From: Tenacibaculum jejuense
GTDB taxonomy: Bacteria; Bacteroidota; Bacteroidia; Flavobacteriales; Flavobacteriaceae
Length of the DNA: 64,000 nt
Direction of reading: 5' to 3'
Assembly (NCBI RefSeq): GCF_900198195.1
Contig: NZ_LT899436.1
Location: forward strand, 3,996,001-4,060,000
Part shown: positions 1 through 9,539 of the stretch, in pieces
Layout: each line of letters opens with the position of its first letter
Position numbering within the stretch: the stretch's first letter is position 1
Notes under the pieces: generated by a model
What the model saw: the letters and a program-made list of their open reading frames with translations, nothing else
What the model was told of the DNA's origin: nothing
Databases searched by the model: none
Made by a program: the position numbers and the translations under genes

Positions 1-1
1 T

Positions 2-1447
2 GTTGAATACTATGGAACTATTTTCGCAGTTGCTGAAGTTCCTGGTGAAGATGGAGTTATTTATACTGGTTCAGATGATGGTTTAGTTCATATTACTAAA
101 GATGGTGGAAAAAATTGGACAAACATTACTCCTAAAAAAATGCCAGAATGGATGATGATTAATTGTATTGAAATTGATCCTTACACAAAAGGTGGTGCTT
201 ATGTTGTAGGAACAAAATATAAAACAGGAGATTATCAACCTTATATTTATAAAACGGAAGACTACGGAAAGTCTTGGAAAAAAATAACTTCTGGAATTGG
301 CAATGAGGATTTCACAAGAGCTTTACGTGCTGACCCTAAAAGAAAAGGATTATTATATGCTGGTACAGAAAGAGGAATGTATATTTCTTTTAATGATGGT
401 AAAAACTGGCAAAAATTCCAATTGAATTTACCTTTAGTTCCTATTACAGATTTAGCTATTAAGGAAAATAACTTAATTGCAGCTACTCAAGGACGTTCTT
501 TATGGATTATTGATGATTTAACTCCATTACATCAATTAAACAGCAAACTTACGAACCAAGATTTCTTTGTTTACAAACCAAAAGAAAGTTATAGAATGGG
601 TGGAGGAAACGGAGCTAAATCTAGAAGAAATGGAACAAACTACCATGGAGGTGTTCCAGTGAACTTTTACGTTAAAAATTACACCAAAAAAGATACTGTT
701 TCTCTTAAGTTTTATGATAGTTCCAAAAATTTGATTCGAGTATTTAGTACCCATCCTGACAAAAAACAAAAAGAAGGAAAATTAAAAGTAAAACAAGGTG
801 ATAATGTATTTTACTGGGATATGATGTATACTGGAGCAGACCGAGTGAAAGGCATGATTTTATGGTGGGCTTCTTTAAGTGGACCAATGGCTTTACCTGG
901 TGAATATAGAGTTGATTTAACGGTAAATGGAAAAGCTAAATCTGAAAACTTTACGATTAAAAATAAGCCAAACTCTGAATCAACTCCAGCTGACTTAAAA
1001 GCTCAATTTGATTTTATTAATAGTATCAATTCTAAAATGACTGAAATTCATAAAGCATTAAAGAATGTAAAGAAAATTAGAGCTCAAGTAAATACTTTAA
1101 AGAAATCTATTAAAGATAAAAAGAAACATAAAGACTTATTAGATTTTGCGAATCAATTGGTAAAAGATATGACTGTTGTTGAAAACAATTTATATCAAAC
1201 AAAGAGCAAGAGTAATCAAGATCCTTTAAACTTTCCAATTAAGTTGAACAACAAATTAGGACATTTAAACTCTTTATCTCGTATTGGTGATTACAAACCT
1301 ACAGATCAAGCTGTAGCATTTAAAAATGAAATCACTAAGCAAATTGACATTGAATTAAATAAATTATACGATATTTTCAACAACAAAGTGAAAGATCTGA
1401 ATCAAAAAGTTAAAACTAGTCAAATTGATTTCATTCAATTAGATTAA
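2..1447 (+). CDS. Beta-propeller (BNR/VPS10-sortilin-like) protein, C-terminal part
   Basis: The reading frame is open from the first bases of the window, so this is the 3' part of a longer gene; 481 codons are visible. The first 130 or so residues contain propeller blades with Asp-box-like motifs (TKDGGKNW, TEDYGKSW, FNDGKNW), as in BNR/sortilin-type 'glycosyl hydrolase' proteins of Bacteroidetes. The middle is an all-beta region that mentions a membrane-distal fold I cannot name, and residues from about 320 onward are Lys-rich and probably helical or coiled coil. No T9SS sorting domain is present at the C-terminus, unlike the convergent neighbour. The function is unknown; such proteins are often annotated as exo-alpha-sialidase, but nothing seen here supports sialidase activity. 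Confidence 0.75.
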   Translation, partial: VEYYGTIFAVAEVPGEDGVIYTGSDDGLVHITKDGGKNWTNITPKKMPEWMMINCIEIDPYTKGGAYVVGTKYKTGDYQPYIYKTEDYGKSWKKITSGIGNEDFTRALRADPKRKGLLYAGTERGMYISFNDGKNWQKFQLNLPLVPITDLAIKENNLIAATQGRSLWIIDDLTPLHQLNSKLTNQDFFVYKPKESYRMGGGNGAKSRRNGTNYHGGVPVNFYVKNYTKKDTVSLKFYDSSKNLIRVFSTHPDKKQKEGKLKVKQGDNVFYWDMMYTGADRVKGMILWWASLSGPMALPGEYRVDLTVNGKAKSENFTIKNKPNSESTPADLKAQFDFINSINSKMTEIHKALKNVKKIRAQVNTLKKSIKDKKKHKDLLDFANQLVKDMTVVENNLYQTKSKSNQDPLNFPIKLNNKLGHLNSLSRIGDYKPTDQAVAFKNEITKQIDIELNKLYDIFNNKVKDLNQKVKTSQIDFIQLD

Positions 1448-1465
1448 AAAGAACTTTTAACCTAT

Positions 1466-1504
1466 AAAAAAAGGCTGTTTAAAATATTTAAACAGCCTTT
1501 TTTA
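1466..1504. terminator. Bidirectional intrinsic terminator
   Basis: A perfect 11-bp stem (1473-1483 with 1487-1497) is flanked by an A-run on the left and a T-run on the right. It therefore serves both the plus-strand gene ending at 1447 and the minus-strand gene ending at 1525. Confidence 0.9.
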
Positions 1505-1524
1505 TTTAAGGATTATTTATACAA

Positions 1525-4500
1525 TTACTTAACTATAATTTGTTTTGTAATTTTCGAATAATCGTTACTTAAGTTTAATAAATAAACTCCTGTAGCTAAA
1601 TTATCCGTAGCTATTTCTGAATTCTCTAATCTTCCAGTTTTTAATGCTTGTCCGAATGTATTAAAGATTGTGTAAGAAGTGTTTGTTAATTCTTTAGAAG
1701 AAATTATTCTTAAAACATTTCCTTTCACAACAGGATTTGGTCCTATTTTAACTGAAGCTAATAAATCTTCATCTTCATCTCCTAAAAGATCGTTTCTTAC
1801 GTCAAAATCTTGAGCTGAAACCACAGCAGCAGCAGATGAACAAGATCCTTCGTAAATTCTTACATTAGTAAACGTAGATGTATTTCCAGAACCTCCATCA
1901 TTATCGTTAATAAAAACTAATCTATTCATAGTTCCTGTGTAAGAAGCTCCAACAGTAATTGCATACGTACGAGTTCCTCCAGCATAATTATCAAAATTAG
2001 TAACTCCGTAATTTTGAGTTCCATGAAGTTTGAAATAATTATTAGCCGATAAATTATTATCAGTTTCAAAACCGATACCGTGAATTTCACCTTCAGAAGT
2101 ACTACTAAATTCAAACTCAATTACTGTATTAGCAGTTACTGTATAATCTAAAGGAATAGATTTCCATGTATTGTTTGTTAATGTAATAGAAGAGCCATCT
2201 GTACTTACTGAGAAGTTACCTGCATTATCTTGGTTTGAGAAACTAGATACTGTAAAGTTGTTAAAGTCTAAAGCCTCACAAGCAGGACTTGTTGGAGTTC
2301 CTGAATTTCCTCCAGCAGTTAAAGCAAGATTATCAATTGCAATATCACTAGACCAGCTTGTTCCTGTAACTCCTACAAAACGTAAACTAACCGTTCCTCC
2401 TAAGTAAGCAGCTAAATCTACAGATACATCATTCCATTGGTTTCCTTGGTTCCCAGAATCTGTCCATAAATTCACCCAAGAAGTTCCATCTGTAGACGCT
2501 TGTAAAGTTAAAGAACCTACACTTGTTCCAAACATATGATTACTGAAAGAAAAACTTGCAGAAGATTCTCCAGAAAGATCAAAACAAGGACTTTGTAAAA
2601 TTGCTGTTGCATTACTTCCTATTTGTCCAGCACTAGAATTATTTGAAGCCTCTAAAAATAAGTAAAAACTTCCATCTGCTCCATTACTTGGACCTGTTCC
2701 ATTTGAAGGAGTTCCTCCACTATCTCTTAACCAATTTCCATCATCACCAGTAACTTGTGTCCATCCTACATTAGCTTCAAAACTTTCACTGTATGGGAAA
2801 GAAGAAACAGTTGAAGCACATGATGAACTAGCTCCTCCAGGTGTAGTTACATTCACAGCAGTACTTGCATTAGATTGATTATTAGCTGCATCTTTTGCTC
2901 TTACTGTAAATGTGTAAGCTGTATTTGCAGTTAAACCTGTAATATTTGTAGAAGTTGATGCTGTAGTTCCTATTAAAGTTGATCCTTGATACACGTCATA
3001 TCCTGTTACTCCTACATTATCTGTCGAAGCACTCCAACTTAATGTTAATGAAGTAGACGTTACATTAGAAGCTGTAACATTATTTGGCCTACTTGGCGCT
3101 TGAGTATCTGCAGCTGTGTTTGCTGTGAACTCTCCCGTAAATACTCCTCTACCGTAAGTAGAAGCTATAATTCTATTTTCTGTATTATTTCCGTTAACAT
3201 TCCAATAATCGAAAGCAGTTACACTAACATCACTCATTCCGTTGTAAGCTTGTGTCCAATTTGGAGCAGCAGCATTAAAGTTTGAAGTTGACCAAACTCC
3301 TAATTGTGTTGCTAAAATTGCTTCGTTTCTATCTAATGGATTTTGTAAGATATCTCTAACAGGAATGTTTGGTAAGTTTCCTTCTCTACTTACCCAATTT
3401 GCTCCACCATCTGTAGTTGCCCAAACACTAACAACTCCGTAGTTGTGCATTGTTACAAAGATGTCATTCTCAGTAGCTCCAAATCTTACAGAAGAAATAG
3501 AACCAACAAAAGGTGTGTTGATCTGAGTAAACGTTGCATTACTATTATTTACTCCAGAAAGTCTTAGTAATCTACCGTTAGCTAAACCAACAAACCATCT
3601 ATTATTTGTAAAAGGAGAAGCTCTAAATGCTGTAGGAGATGCATTTAACAAGTCATTTGTTAATGTTCCTCTAGAATTTGCTGCTACATTGATACTTAAA
3701 ATTGAAAAAGCAGCAGGTGTTGTACTTGTAGCTCTTGTAGAATTGTTAGACAACAAACGGTTAGCATCACTATCATAATCCATTGGATTTACGAAATCAC
3801 CAGTATTTTGACTGTTTGATAAAGTTGTAGCTCCACCTTGAATTCTACTTCTACCATTCCAAGGCAAGTTAAAACGATAAATTACATTATTCGTAAATGT
3901 AGAAATCATGAACTGACCATCTTTATCAACAAAAGTATAAAACCCGTCACCATCACTTAATTCAGTAGAACTATTAATACCAGCAGTTGCATTTCTAAAA
4001 GCCTGTGTTCCGTTATCTTGAGCACCTGCTGTAAAAATACCTCCTCGATCACCAGGACCGTCAGGACCAATTCCAGCTTTTACGAACTGAGTTACATTAT
4101 ATCCTCTATTTCTAGCAGCAATTGTACCTCCTCCATTATTCGAATAGTATACACCTCCATCATTACCAAATAACATTCTTGTAGAAGAGTTTCCTGCAAA
4201 TGTAATTGCGTGATGATCTGCATGAACAAAACTTGCATTTCTAAGTCCTAAGTTTCTCCATTGAGAAATCTGTGTCCAAGTACCACCTCCATTATTACTT
4301 CTGAATAAATCAATACCACCAACATAAACTACATCATCATTATTAGGATCAGCTTCAATAACTAAATCATAAAATGCTTGTCCTCTTGTAAAATCGTTAG
4401 CTGGGATACCTCTATCTGCATCGTTCGGTAAGCTTAATGTTCTTACGGTATTAAAAGCGTTAGTTGTTTCAAAAATACGAACAGGAGCTGCACTTGTTGT

Positions 4501-5658
4501 TCCTTGTGCTAACGCATATAATCTATTTGGATTTGTACTAGATGGCTCTAACTCTACTCTATTAGATTCTAACAAAGGTGAAGCAGCAGCTTCTGTCCAA
4601 GTAGCACCATTTGTAGAACTAAATACTCTTCCTCCTCCTTGACCTAAACCAGGAGTTGTGATTGTTCCCATCCATAATCTGTTATCAGAACCGATTTCTA
4701 AATCGTTAGGAATAAAATAATAGTTTGCTCCACTAAACTCAAAACTCATTCCAGCATTTTCTACTCTATTCCATGTGTTTCCATTATCTGTAGAACGATA
4801 TAAACCAGCAGATTGTAATCCTAACCAGTTTGTAGGAGAACTTGCATCTGAATAAACATTAGCTCCTACACCAACAAATAACTCTGTTGAACTTCCGTTA
4901 TCCCAAGCTACTATATCATTTACATAATTGATTCCTGACAAGAAAACATTTCCTGCATTAAAATCGAATGTAGCAGCTCCAGCAGCAGGAATATTAACCG
5001 CTGTCCAAGTAGTACCGCCGTTAGTACTTCTGTATACTCCATTACCTACTACATCTCCAGCAGTATATTGTTCTCCGGTACCTAAATACCAATTATTTGA
5101 ATTTCTTGGATCTACTGTAATTGAAGTTACAGATAAATTACCTGGTACATTCTGAACTCTTTGCCATTGTGAATTAGCATTTGTAATATCATTATTTACC
5201 CATAAACCTCCACTAACTCCACCAGCGTAAACTCGTCTGTTTGTAGCATCATTTGGATCAAATAATATCGCTCTTGTTCTACCTCCAACATTATTTGGCC
5301 CTCTTTCTACCCATGGTGAATTATTATCTCCAGGAACTCTACGGGCTAATCGTTGAGCTGTTAACTCTTGTCGAAGTTTTGCTACATTTTCATCTTCCAA
5401 TCTTCCTGTGGCAGGATTGATTGTTAACTCCCACATTTGTTCAAAATATTTATTTGGAGGAAGTCCGTTTAATTTTCTTGTTTTTTTATCCCATTGTAGT
5501 CTTTCTTTAAACGGGCTATTTTTTAGGAAGTTTGTGTGAGTCTGTCTTTTCTCTTCAATCTCATTTATTGATTTATAAGAAGTATATTTCTTATAACCAA
5601 TAGCAGTGACTAAAGTAACTGACAAACCACCAATTAAAAGTTTTAAATTACTTTTCAT
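1525..5658 (-). CDS. Secreted beta-propeller protein with Fn3, MAM-like and T9SS domains
   Basis: This 1,377-residue protein begins with a hydrophobic signal or anchor segment (residues 6-21). Residues about 110-845 are a sortilin/VPS10-like propeller with repeated Asp-box motifs (STNGGTTW, STDNGNTW, TTDGGANW). Next come a fibronectin type III domain (about 850-940, starting APSRPNNVTAS), a MAM/jelly-roll-like domain (about 946-1115, SESFEANVGWTQ) and another beta-sandwich (about 1127-1287). The last 75 residues, starting at IGPNPVVKGN and ending KQIIVK, are a T9SS type A sorting domain, so the protein should be exported and surface-linked or released. The convergent gene at the window start has the same kind of propeller. 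A role in adhesion or binding is possible but not shown. The ATG at 5658 is directly followed by the hydrophobic segment, which supports that start. Confidence 0.85.
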   Translation of the reverse strand: MKSNLKLLIGGLSVTLVTAIGYKKYTSYKSINEIEEKRQTHTNFLKNSPFKERLQWDKKTRKLNGLPPNKYFEQMWELTINPATGRLEDENVAKLRQELTAQRLARRVPGDNNSPWVERGPNNVGGRTRAILFDPNDATNRRVYAGGVSGGLWVNNDITNANSQWQRVQNVPGNLSVTSITVDPRNSNNWYLGTGEQYTAGDVVGNGVYRSTNGGTTWTAVNIPAAGAATFDFNAGNVFLSGINYVNDIVAWDNGSSTELFVGVGANVYSDASSPTNWLGLQSAGLYRSTDNGNTWNRVENAGMSFEFSGANYYFIPNDLEIGSDNRLWMGTITTPGLGQGGGRVFSSTNGATWTEAAASPLLESNRVELEPSSTNPNRLYALAQGTTSAAPVRIFETTNAFNTVRTLSLPNDADRGIPANDFTRGQAFYDLVIEADPNNDDVVYVGGIDLFRSNNGGGTWTQISQWRNLGLRNASFVHADHHAITFAGNSSTRMLFGNDGGVYYSNNGGGTIAARNRGYNVTQFVKAGIGPDGPGDRGGIFTAGAQDNGTQAFRNATAGINSSTELSDGDGFYTFVDKDGQFMISTFTNNVIYRFNLPWNGRSRIQGGATTLSNSQNTGDFVNPMDYDSDANRLLSNNSTRATSTTPAAFSILSINVAANSRGTLTNDLLNASPTAFRASPFTNNRWFVGLANGRLLRLSGVNNSNATFTQINTPFVGSISSVRFGATENDIFVTMHNYGVVSVWATTDGGANWVSREGNLPNIPVRDILQNPLDRNEAILATQLGVWSTSNFNAAAPNWTQAYNGMSDVSVTAFDYWNVNGNNTENRIIASTYGRGVFTGEFTANTAADTQAPSRPNNVTASNVTSTSLTLSWSASTDNVGVTGYDVYQGSTLIGTTASTSTNITGLTANTAYTFTVRAKDAANNQSNASTAVNVTTPGGASSSCASTVSSFPYSESFEANVGWTQVTGDDGNWLRDSGGTPSNGTGPSNGADGSFYLFLEASNNSSAGQIGSNATAILQSPCFDLSGESSASFSFSNHMFGTSVGSLTLQASTDGTSWVNLWTDSGNQGNQWNDVSVDLAAYLGGTVSLRFVGVTGTSWSSDIAIDNLALTAGGNSGTPTSPACEALDFNNFTVSSFSNQDNAGNFSVSTDGSSITLTNNTWKSIPLDYTVTANTVIEFEFSSTSEGEIHGIGFETDNNLSANNYFKLHGTQNYGVTNFDNYAGGTRTYAITVGASYTGTMNRLVFINDNDGGSGNTSTFTNVRIYEGSCSSAAAVVSAQDFDVRNDLLGDEDEDLLASVKIGPNPVVKGNVLRIISSKELTNTSYTIFNTFGQALKTGRLENSEIATDNLATGVYLLNLSNDYSKITKQIIVK

Positions 5659-5728
5659 GGTATGAAGGGTTTAATTGGGTTAATTGTAATATTTAGACTA
5701 TTTTCTTAATTTTTAAAAATTAAGATAC

Positions 5729-5736
5729 CAAAAATA
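5729..5736 (-). promoter_or_regulatory. -7 promoter element (TATTTTTG)
   Basis: On the minus strand this octamer matches the Bacteroidetes -7 consensus TAnnTTTG and lies about 70 nt upstream of the start at 5658. I see no convincing -33 TTTG at the usual spacing. Confidence 0.45.
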
Positions 5737-5949
5737 CAAAAACAATGCATTATTCTCACTTAAATCCTCACTTTATTAGTAAATTAATAATCCAGTAAAA
5801 TGATAGAGTAATAAAATATTATTTTACATTTTTTTAACCTATTAGATATAAATATTTTAAAATTTTAAGTTAAAATAAATATATAATTTAAAATTAAAGA
5901 ATGTAAAAAGATAACTTTTATCAAAAAAACAGTTTTTATCTCTAAAAAA

Positions 5950-6198
5950 TCACTTCATTTTTTTCATGGATGTATACATACCATAACCAAAACTTATGAT
6001 TAATCTTGGCACAAAAAAGTTAATCCATTTTCCATTTTTAAACTCTTTTTCAAATACTGTTTGAAAGTCTCCTGAAAAAATTAACTTCCCATTGTAAAAG
6101 AGTAATGAAAAAATAATTACAAAGATGAAAAAAGGAATGGCTACTTTCAGTACGTTCTTCCAAAATAATGGATTCTTTAATTTATCTACAACTCCCAT
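5950..6198 (-). CDS. Small membrane protein, unknown function
   Basis: This 82-residue protein has one clear transmembrane segment (about residues 16-35, VLKVAIPFFIFVIIF) and possibly a second weaker one near residue 66. Its start codon overlaps the stop of the upstream MazG-like gene by one base (TAATG on the minus strand), so the two are translationally coupled. I do not recognise a family. The codon usage and the overlap support a real gene rather than a chance frame. Confidence 0.7.
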   Translation of the reverse strand: MGVVDKLKNPLFWKNVLKVAIPFFIFVIIFSLLFYNGKLIFSGDFQTVFEKEFKNGKWINFFVPRLIISFGYGMYTSMKKMK

Positions 6199-6524
6199 TA
6201 CTTAAGTTTTTCATTATTATGATGACGATCGTGATCACGCTTCGTTTTTATATCTAACTTCTTATCAAAAGCTTCTTGTAAGTTTACTCCTGTTTGATTC
6301 GCTAAACATAAAACCACAAAAACTACATCTGCTAGTTCTTCACCTAAATCTTTTTCTTTATCACTTTCTTTTTCACTTTGTTCTCCATATCTACGAGCAA
6401 TAATTCGGGCAACTTCTCCTACTTCTTCAGTAAGCTGAGCCATATTTGTTAATTCATTAAAATATCGAACTCCATGATTTTTTATCCAATCATCTACTTG
6501 TTTTTGTGCATCTTGTATATTCAT
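6198..6524 (-). CDS. MazG-like nucleotide pyrophosphohydrolase
   Basis: This 108-residue protein is a single-domain all-alpha NTP pyrophosphohydrolase. It shows the metal-binding pattern of the family: EEVGEVAR near residue 32 and EELADV near residue 63 (ExxE...ExxD). Such enzymes hydrolyse non-canonical or excess (d)NTPs to the monophosphate and pyrophosphate, acting as cytoplasmic house-cleaning enzymes. The C-terminus is rich in Lys, Asp and His. It is the first gene of a two-gene unit with the small membrane protein that overlaps its stop. Confidence 0.85.
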   Translation of the reverse strand: MNIQDAQKQVDDWIKNHGVRYFNELTNMAQLTEEVGEVARIIARRYGEQSEKESDKEKDLGEELADVVFVVLCLANQTGVNLQEAFDKKLDIKTKRDHDRHHNNEKLK

Positions 6525-6659
6525 ATCTGTATTGAAATTTCACTTTCAAAAATACTACACTTATTATAAAAAACATAGCGAGAAAGAATCTAATCCTTTC
6601 TCGCTAAATATTCTTAATAGCACATATATTTACCTAAAAATTAACACAAACATTACGTT

Positions 6660-8042
6660 TTATTTTTTTATAAATTTAATCTTCACCTTACCACTGTTGA
6701 TAAAATAAATTCCTGTTGGTAAATTAGAAACATCTACTAACTCCATATTAGAATTTTTCACATCCGTAGTCATAATTTCTTTACCAAGTGTATTGTATAT
6801 CTTTACTTTTTTTCCTAGCTCAAAGTTTACTAAGCGTAACTCGTTAGTTGTTGGATTAGGGTAAATTATAACATCTTTTTGCTGTTGCACAATTTCTTCA
6901 TTACTTAATACTCCTGAAACGGGATTAAAAAAGTTTCCAGATAAAGTGAACATATAAATTACTCGTAATGTTGTTGCAAAATAAGCTGTAGAAGTTAAGT
7001 TCTTTGTCGTTGCATAAGCATTATCTACAGTAGTTTGACCTGAATTCATTAATGAAGATGCAAAAGAGCCAGTATAAGTAGGGTCTTTAAATGTATGGAT
7101 TTTACTACCGTCTTGGTTATAACCTGCAGTAATATTATCTAATCCTCCAACACTACCAACAAAGTTTTCACATTTCTTTAGATAATTTGATGCTTCAGTT
7201 TTACCATACCAAATAAAATCTGTTGCAATTCTCCAAGGTGTTCTTGCCGCATCATAATAAAAAGACTTTCCTGAGTTAAAAGCCCAAGGAACTATATCTG
7301 AATACGAACCATCTGCTTTACACCAATCTGAAACCAAGCATTCTACTGCATTATTAACAGTTAAATTAGCATTTAAAATCTCATAAGTTTTGGTTGTTAC
7401 ATTGTCCCAAAATTGAACATCATTAGTAAACTCTCCATATACTCTAAAATATCCTGGAGCGAAATAAGATGGGTTGGTATTATTTGATCCACCCCAGGCA
7501 TCTCCTGGTTTTAAAACATAAGTATTTGCTTCAATTTCATGTTGCTTCATGATAGCAATTAAATCTTTTGCATCTTGATGGTAATTAATACCTCCAGAAT
7601 TACCGAATCGGTTTCCTGCAACAATAAGTGCAATTGCAGCATCAAGTTCTGCATCAGTAGCTCCGTTTTGACCATCTACTGTATCACAACCTTTGATCTT
7701 CCAATTCATAACTCCATTAGAATTGGTATGACTCTGATAAAACTTCCATAAACCATCAAAAAGTTCTTTATCATTTGCATAAGCAGACAATAACATTCCG
7801 TAAGCGATTCCTTCAGAAACTGTAAAATTAGGGTCATCAAATTTTACTCTTGCTCTACCATTGGTACAATTGGTATCTACAAAAGCATTTTTCCATTGAA
7901 TATACGCATCTCTTAAATCTGATGTTTGCACATTAGTTGGCATATTTCCAAAAGAATACGTAGTATTTTCGAATAGTATATTAGAATTTTGTGAGAAAAT
8001 AGCTACAAAAGACAATAAACAAAGAAGTGTAATTTTTTTCAT
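6660..8042 (-). CDS. Secreted GH8 endo-beta-glucanase-like enzyme with T9SS tail
   Basis: This 460-residue protein has a signal peptide (MKKITLLCLLSFVAIFSQ) and a GH8 (alpha/alpha)6 barrel over about residues 30-375. The GH8 general-acid motif SEGIAYGMLLS lies near residue 76 and the Asp motif GATDAELDAAIAL near residue 128. The most likely substrates are beta-1,4-glucan (cellulose, beta-glucan) or chitosan. Residues about 390-460 (IIYPNPTTNELRL ... KFIKK) form a T9SS type A sorting domain. It lies 12.5 kb from the large cellulase cluster and is probably part of the same polysaccharide-degrading repertoire, although transcribed separately. A long inverted repeat covers its leader. Confidence 0.88.
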   Translation of the reverse strand: MKKITLLCLLSFVAIFSQNSNILFENTTYSFGNMPTNVQTSDLRDAYIQWKNAFVDTNCTNGRARVKFDDPNFTVSEGIAYGMLLSAYANDKELFDGLWKFYQSHTNSNGVMNWKIKGCDTVDGQNGATDAELDAAIALIVAGNRFGNSGGINYHQDAKDLIAIMKQHEIEANTYVLKPGDAWGGSNNTNPSYFAPGYFRVYGEFTNDVQFWDNVTTKTYEILNANLTVNNAVECLVSDWCKADGSYSDIVPWAFNSGKSFYYDAARTPWRIATDFIWYGKTEASNYLKKCENFVGSVGGLDNITAGYNQDGSKIHTFKDPTYTGSFASSLMNSGQTTVDNAYATTKNLTSTAYFATTLRVIYMFTLSGNFFNPVSGVLSNEEIVQQQKDVIIYPNPTTNELRLVNFELGKKVKIYNTLGKEIMTTDVKNSNMELVDVSNLPTGIYFINSGKVKIKFIKK

Positions 8043-8043
8043 T

Positions 8044-8114
8044 ATTATTTGGGGATTTGGTTAATTACATACAATAACTGCTTTTTTATGTAAAAAGTAT
8101 AATCCCCAAATAAT
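8044..8114 (-). promoter_or_regulatory. Structured leader: nested inverted repeats before the GH8 gene
   Basis: A perfect 14-bp inverted repeat (8044-8057 with 8101-8114, containing TTTGGGGA / TCCCCAAA) ends 1-2 nt from the GH8 start codon. A second pair, TTACAT/ATGTAA, is nested inside. The transcript could fold into a long stem just before the start codon. There is no T-run, so it is not a simple terminator. Confidence 0.5.
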
Positions 8115-8140
8115 TTTATTTCATAAGAATTATCAATCCT

Positions 8141-9349
8141 CTATATTTTTTCTACTTGCTTTGTTTTATAACGCAACATTAAAAGAAATAATCCACTAAG
8201 TAATGACAATCCAAACATGATATACCATGTATTATCAAAACCTATTTTATCTATTAAATGCATTCCTGAGAAATGTCCGAAAACATGTGCCAAAGAGAAT
8301 GAAATACTATACCAAGACATATATTGTCCTTGACTTCCTCTTTTTGCTCTTTCCATAGCATAAGCATTAGAAAAAGGAAACATTATCATTTCACCAATCG
8401 TCATAAAAAACATTCCTACGATTAAAATCCCAATCCAACCTGTCATATTTAAAACAATAAAACTTAGAGTGACTAACACTCCTCCTATTATCATTAATGT
8501 TATTTTGTTTTGCTTAAAATCTTCTAACCACGTTACTAAAGGCATTTCTAATAAGAAAATAATGAATCCATTTGCTCCTAACAATAATCCTATTTCAATT
8601 TCTGACAAGTGATGAACATCTCTGTAATACAATGGAATAGTAGAGAAATACTGTAAAAATACAACTCCAAACAAGGCCATGGCTACAAAGAATATCCAAA
8701 ATAGTTTATCTGAATATACAGACGCTGGATTTTCATTTTTGATTTCATCTAGAATTCTTGCTTTTTTAGGATGTAAAACATTTACCAATAAAATTGTAGC
8801 TAAAACACATGTAACACCATCTACCCAAAACAATCCTTGATACCCTAATGTTGAAATAATTAAACCACCAACAGCTGGACCTGCTGAGAAACCTAAGTTA
8901 ATTGCTAAACGTATTAATGTTACTGATCTTGTTTTATTTTCTGGCTTACTATACGAACTTAATGCTACAAACATTGCCGGGCGAAATGTATCTGCAACTG
9001 TCATTAAGACAAATATTGATGCACAAAAACCAAATAACGTTGTAACATATTGTAGTAACACGAATAAAACACCTGTTAAAAACAAGCTCACCTGCATTAC
9101 TTTATAATACCCTATTTTATCTGTTAAATATCCTCCTAACCTTGATCCTGCCACAGAACCTAGTCCGAAAAAAACCATAATAAGCCCAACATCTGAAAAT
9201 GTAAAATTGAGGCCTTCTTTTAAGTACAATGATAAAAATGGAATTACCATTGTTCCTGCTCTGTTAATAAGTGTAATTAAAGACAACCACCAAACCTCTT
9301 TAGAGAGGCCTTTAAAAGTTGCTAAGTAATTCGTAAATAACTTTTTCAT
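8141..9349 (-). CDS. MFS transporter, probable drug/metabolite exporter
   Basis: This 402-residue protein has the usual length and about twelve hydrophobic segments of a major facilitator superfamily permease. The conserved loop 2-3 motif appears as GSRLGGYLTDKIGYYKV (about residues 68-85), which is typical of drug:H+ antiporter-like members. The substrate cannot be told from the sequence. The gene is preceded by a 24-codon leader ORF and a strong GC-rich hairpin followed by Us, suggesting control by attenuation. It may be cotranscribed with the GH8 gene downstream, but 98 nt including a long inverted repeat separate them. Confidence 0.85.
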   Translation of the reverse strand: MKKLFTNYLATFKGLSKEVWWLSLITLINRAGTMVIPFLSLYLKEGLNFTFSDVGLIMVFFGLGSVAGSRLGGYLTDKIGYYKVMQVSLFLTGVLFVLLQYVTTLFGFCASIFVLMTVADTFRPAMFVALSSYSKPENKTRSVTLIRLAINLGFSAGPAVGGLIISTLGYQGLFWVDGVTCVLATILLVNVLHPKKARILDEIKNENPASVYSDKLFWIFFVAMALFGVVFLQYFSTIPLYYRDVHHLSEIEIGLLLGANGFIIFLLEMPLVTWLEDFKQNKITLMIIGGVLVTLSFIVLNMTGWIGILIVGMFFMTIGEMIMFPFSNAYAMERAKRGSQGQYMSWYSISFSLAHVFGHFSGMHLIDKIGFDNTWYIMFGLSLLSGLFLLMLRYKTKQVEKI

Positions 9350-9385
9350 AATTGTTTGTGTTAAGTTGATGTAATAAAAAATAAA

Positions 9386-9409
9386 AAGTCCGGCTAAATA
9401 GCCGGACTT
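9386..9409 (-). terminator. Attenuator-like hairpin in the MFS leader
   Basis: A perfect 10-bp GC-rich stem (9386-9395 with 9400-9409, loop AAAT) is followed on the minus strand by a T-rich run (TTTTTATTTTTT). It lies between the leader ORF and the MFS start, so it could stop transcription before the transporter gene. Confidence 0.75.
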
Positions 9410-9444
9410 AATGCAATTGATATGTTTTTATATAGATATAACTT

Positions 9445-9519
9445 TTATACATAACAAGCCCGACAAAGCGATAGTTGAACTACCGATCTCCATTGCTTAT
9501 AAGTACAAATGTTTTTCAT
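9445..9519 (-). CDS. Short leader ORF (24 codons) upstream of the MFS gene
   Basis: An ATG-initiated ORF starts at 9519 and ends in TAA at 9445. It encodes a peptide beginning MKNICTYKQW and ending LCRACYV, rich in Cys, Arg and Val. It begins about 20 nt downstream of a -7 promoter element and is followed by a terminator-like hairpin 36 nt after its stop, the usual layout of a leader peptide. The protein family is unknown to me. Parts of the DNA look a little like a tRNA, but no cloverleaf can be completed. Confidence 0.45.
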   Translation of the reverse strand: MKNICTYKQWRSVVQLSLCRACYV

Positions 9520-9539
9520 GATTACTTTTAATTACTTCA

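Noticed and set aside
9400-9519. tRNA-like sequence on the minus strand (GGAGATCGGTAGTTCAACT)
   Set aside because: It recalls a tRNA acceptor and D-arm, but the anticodon and T arms cannot be built. A leader ORF explains the region better.
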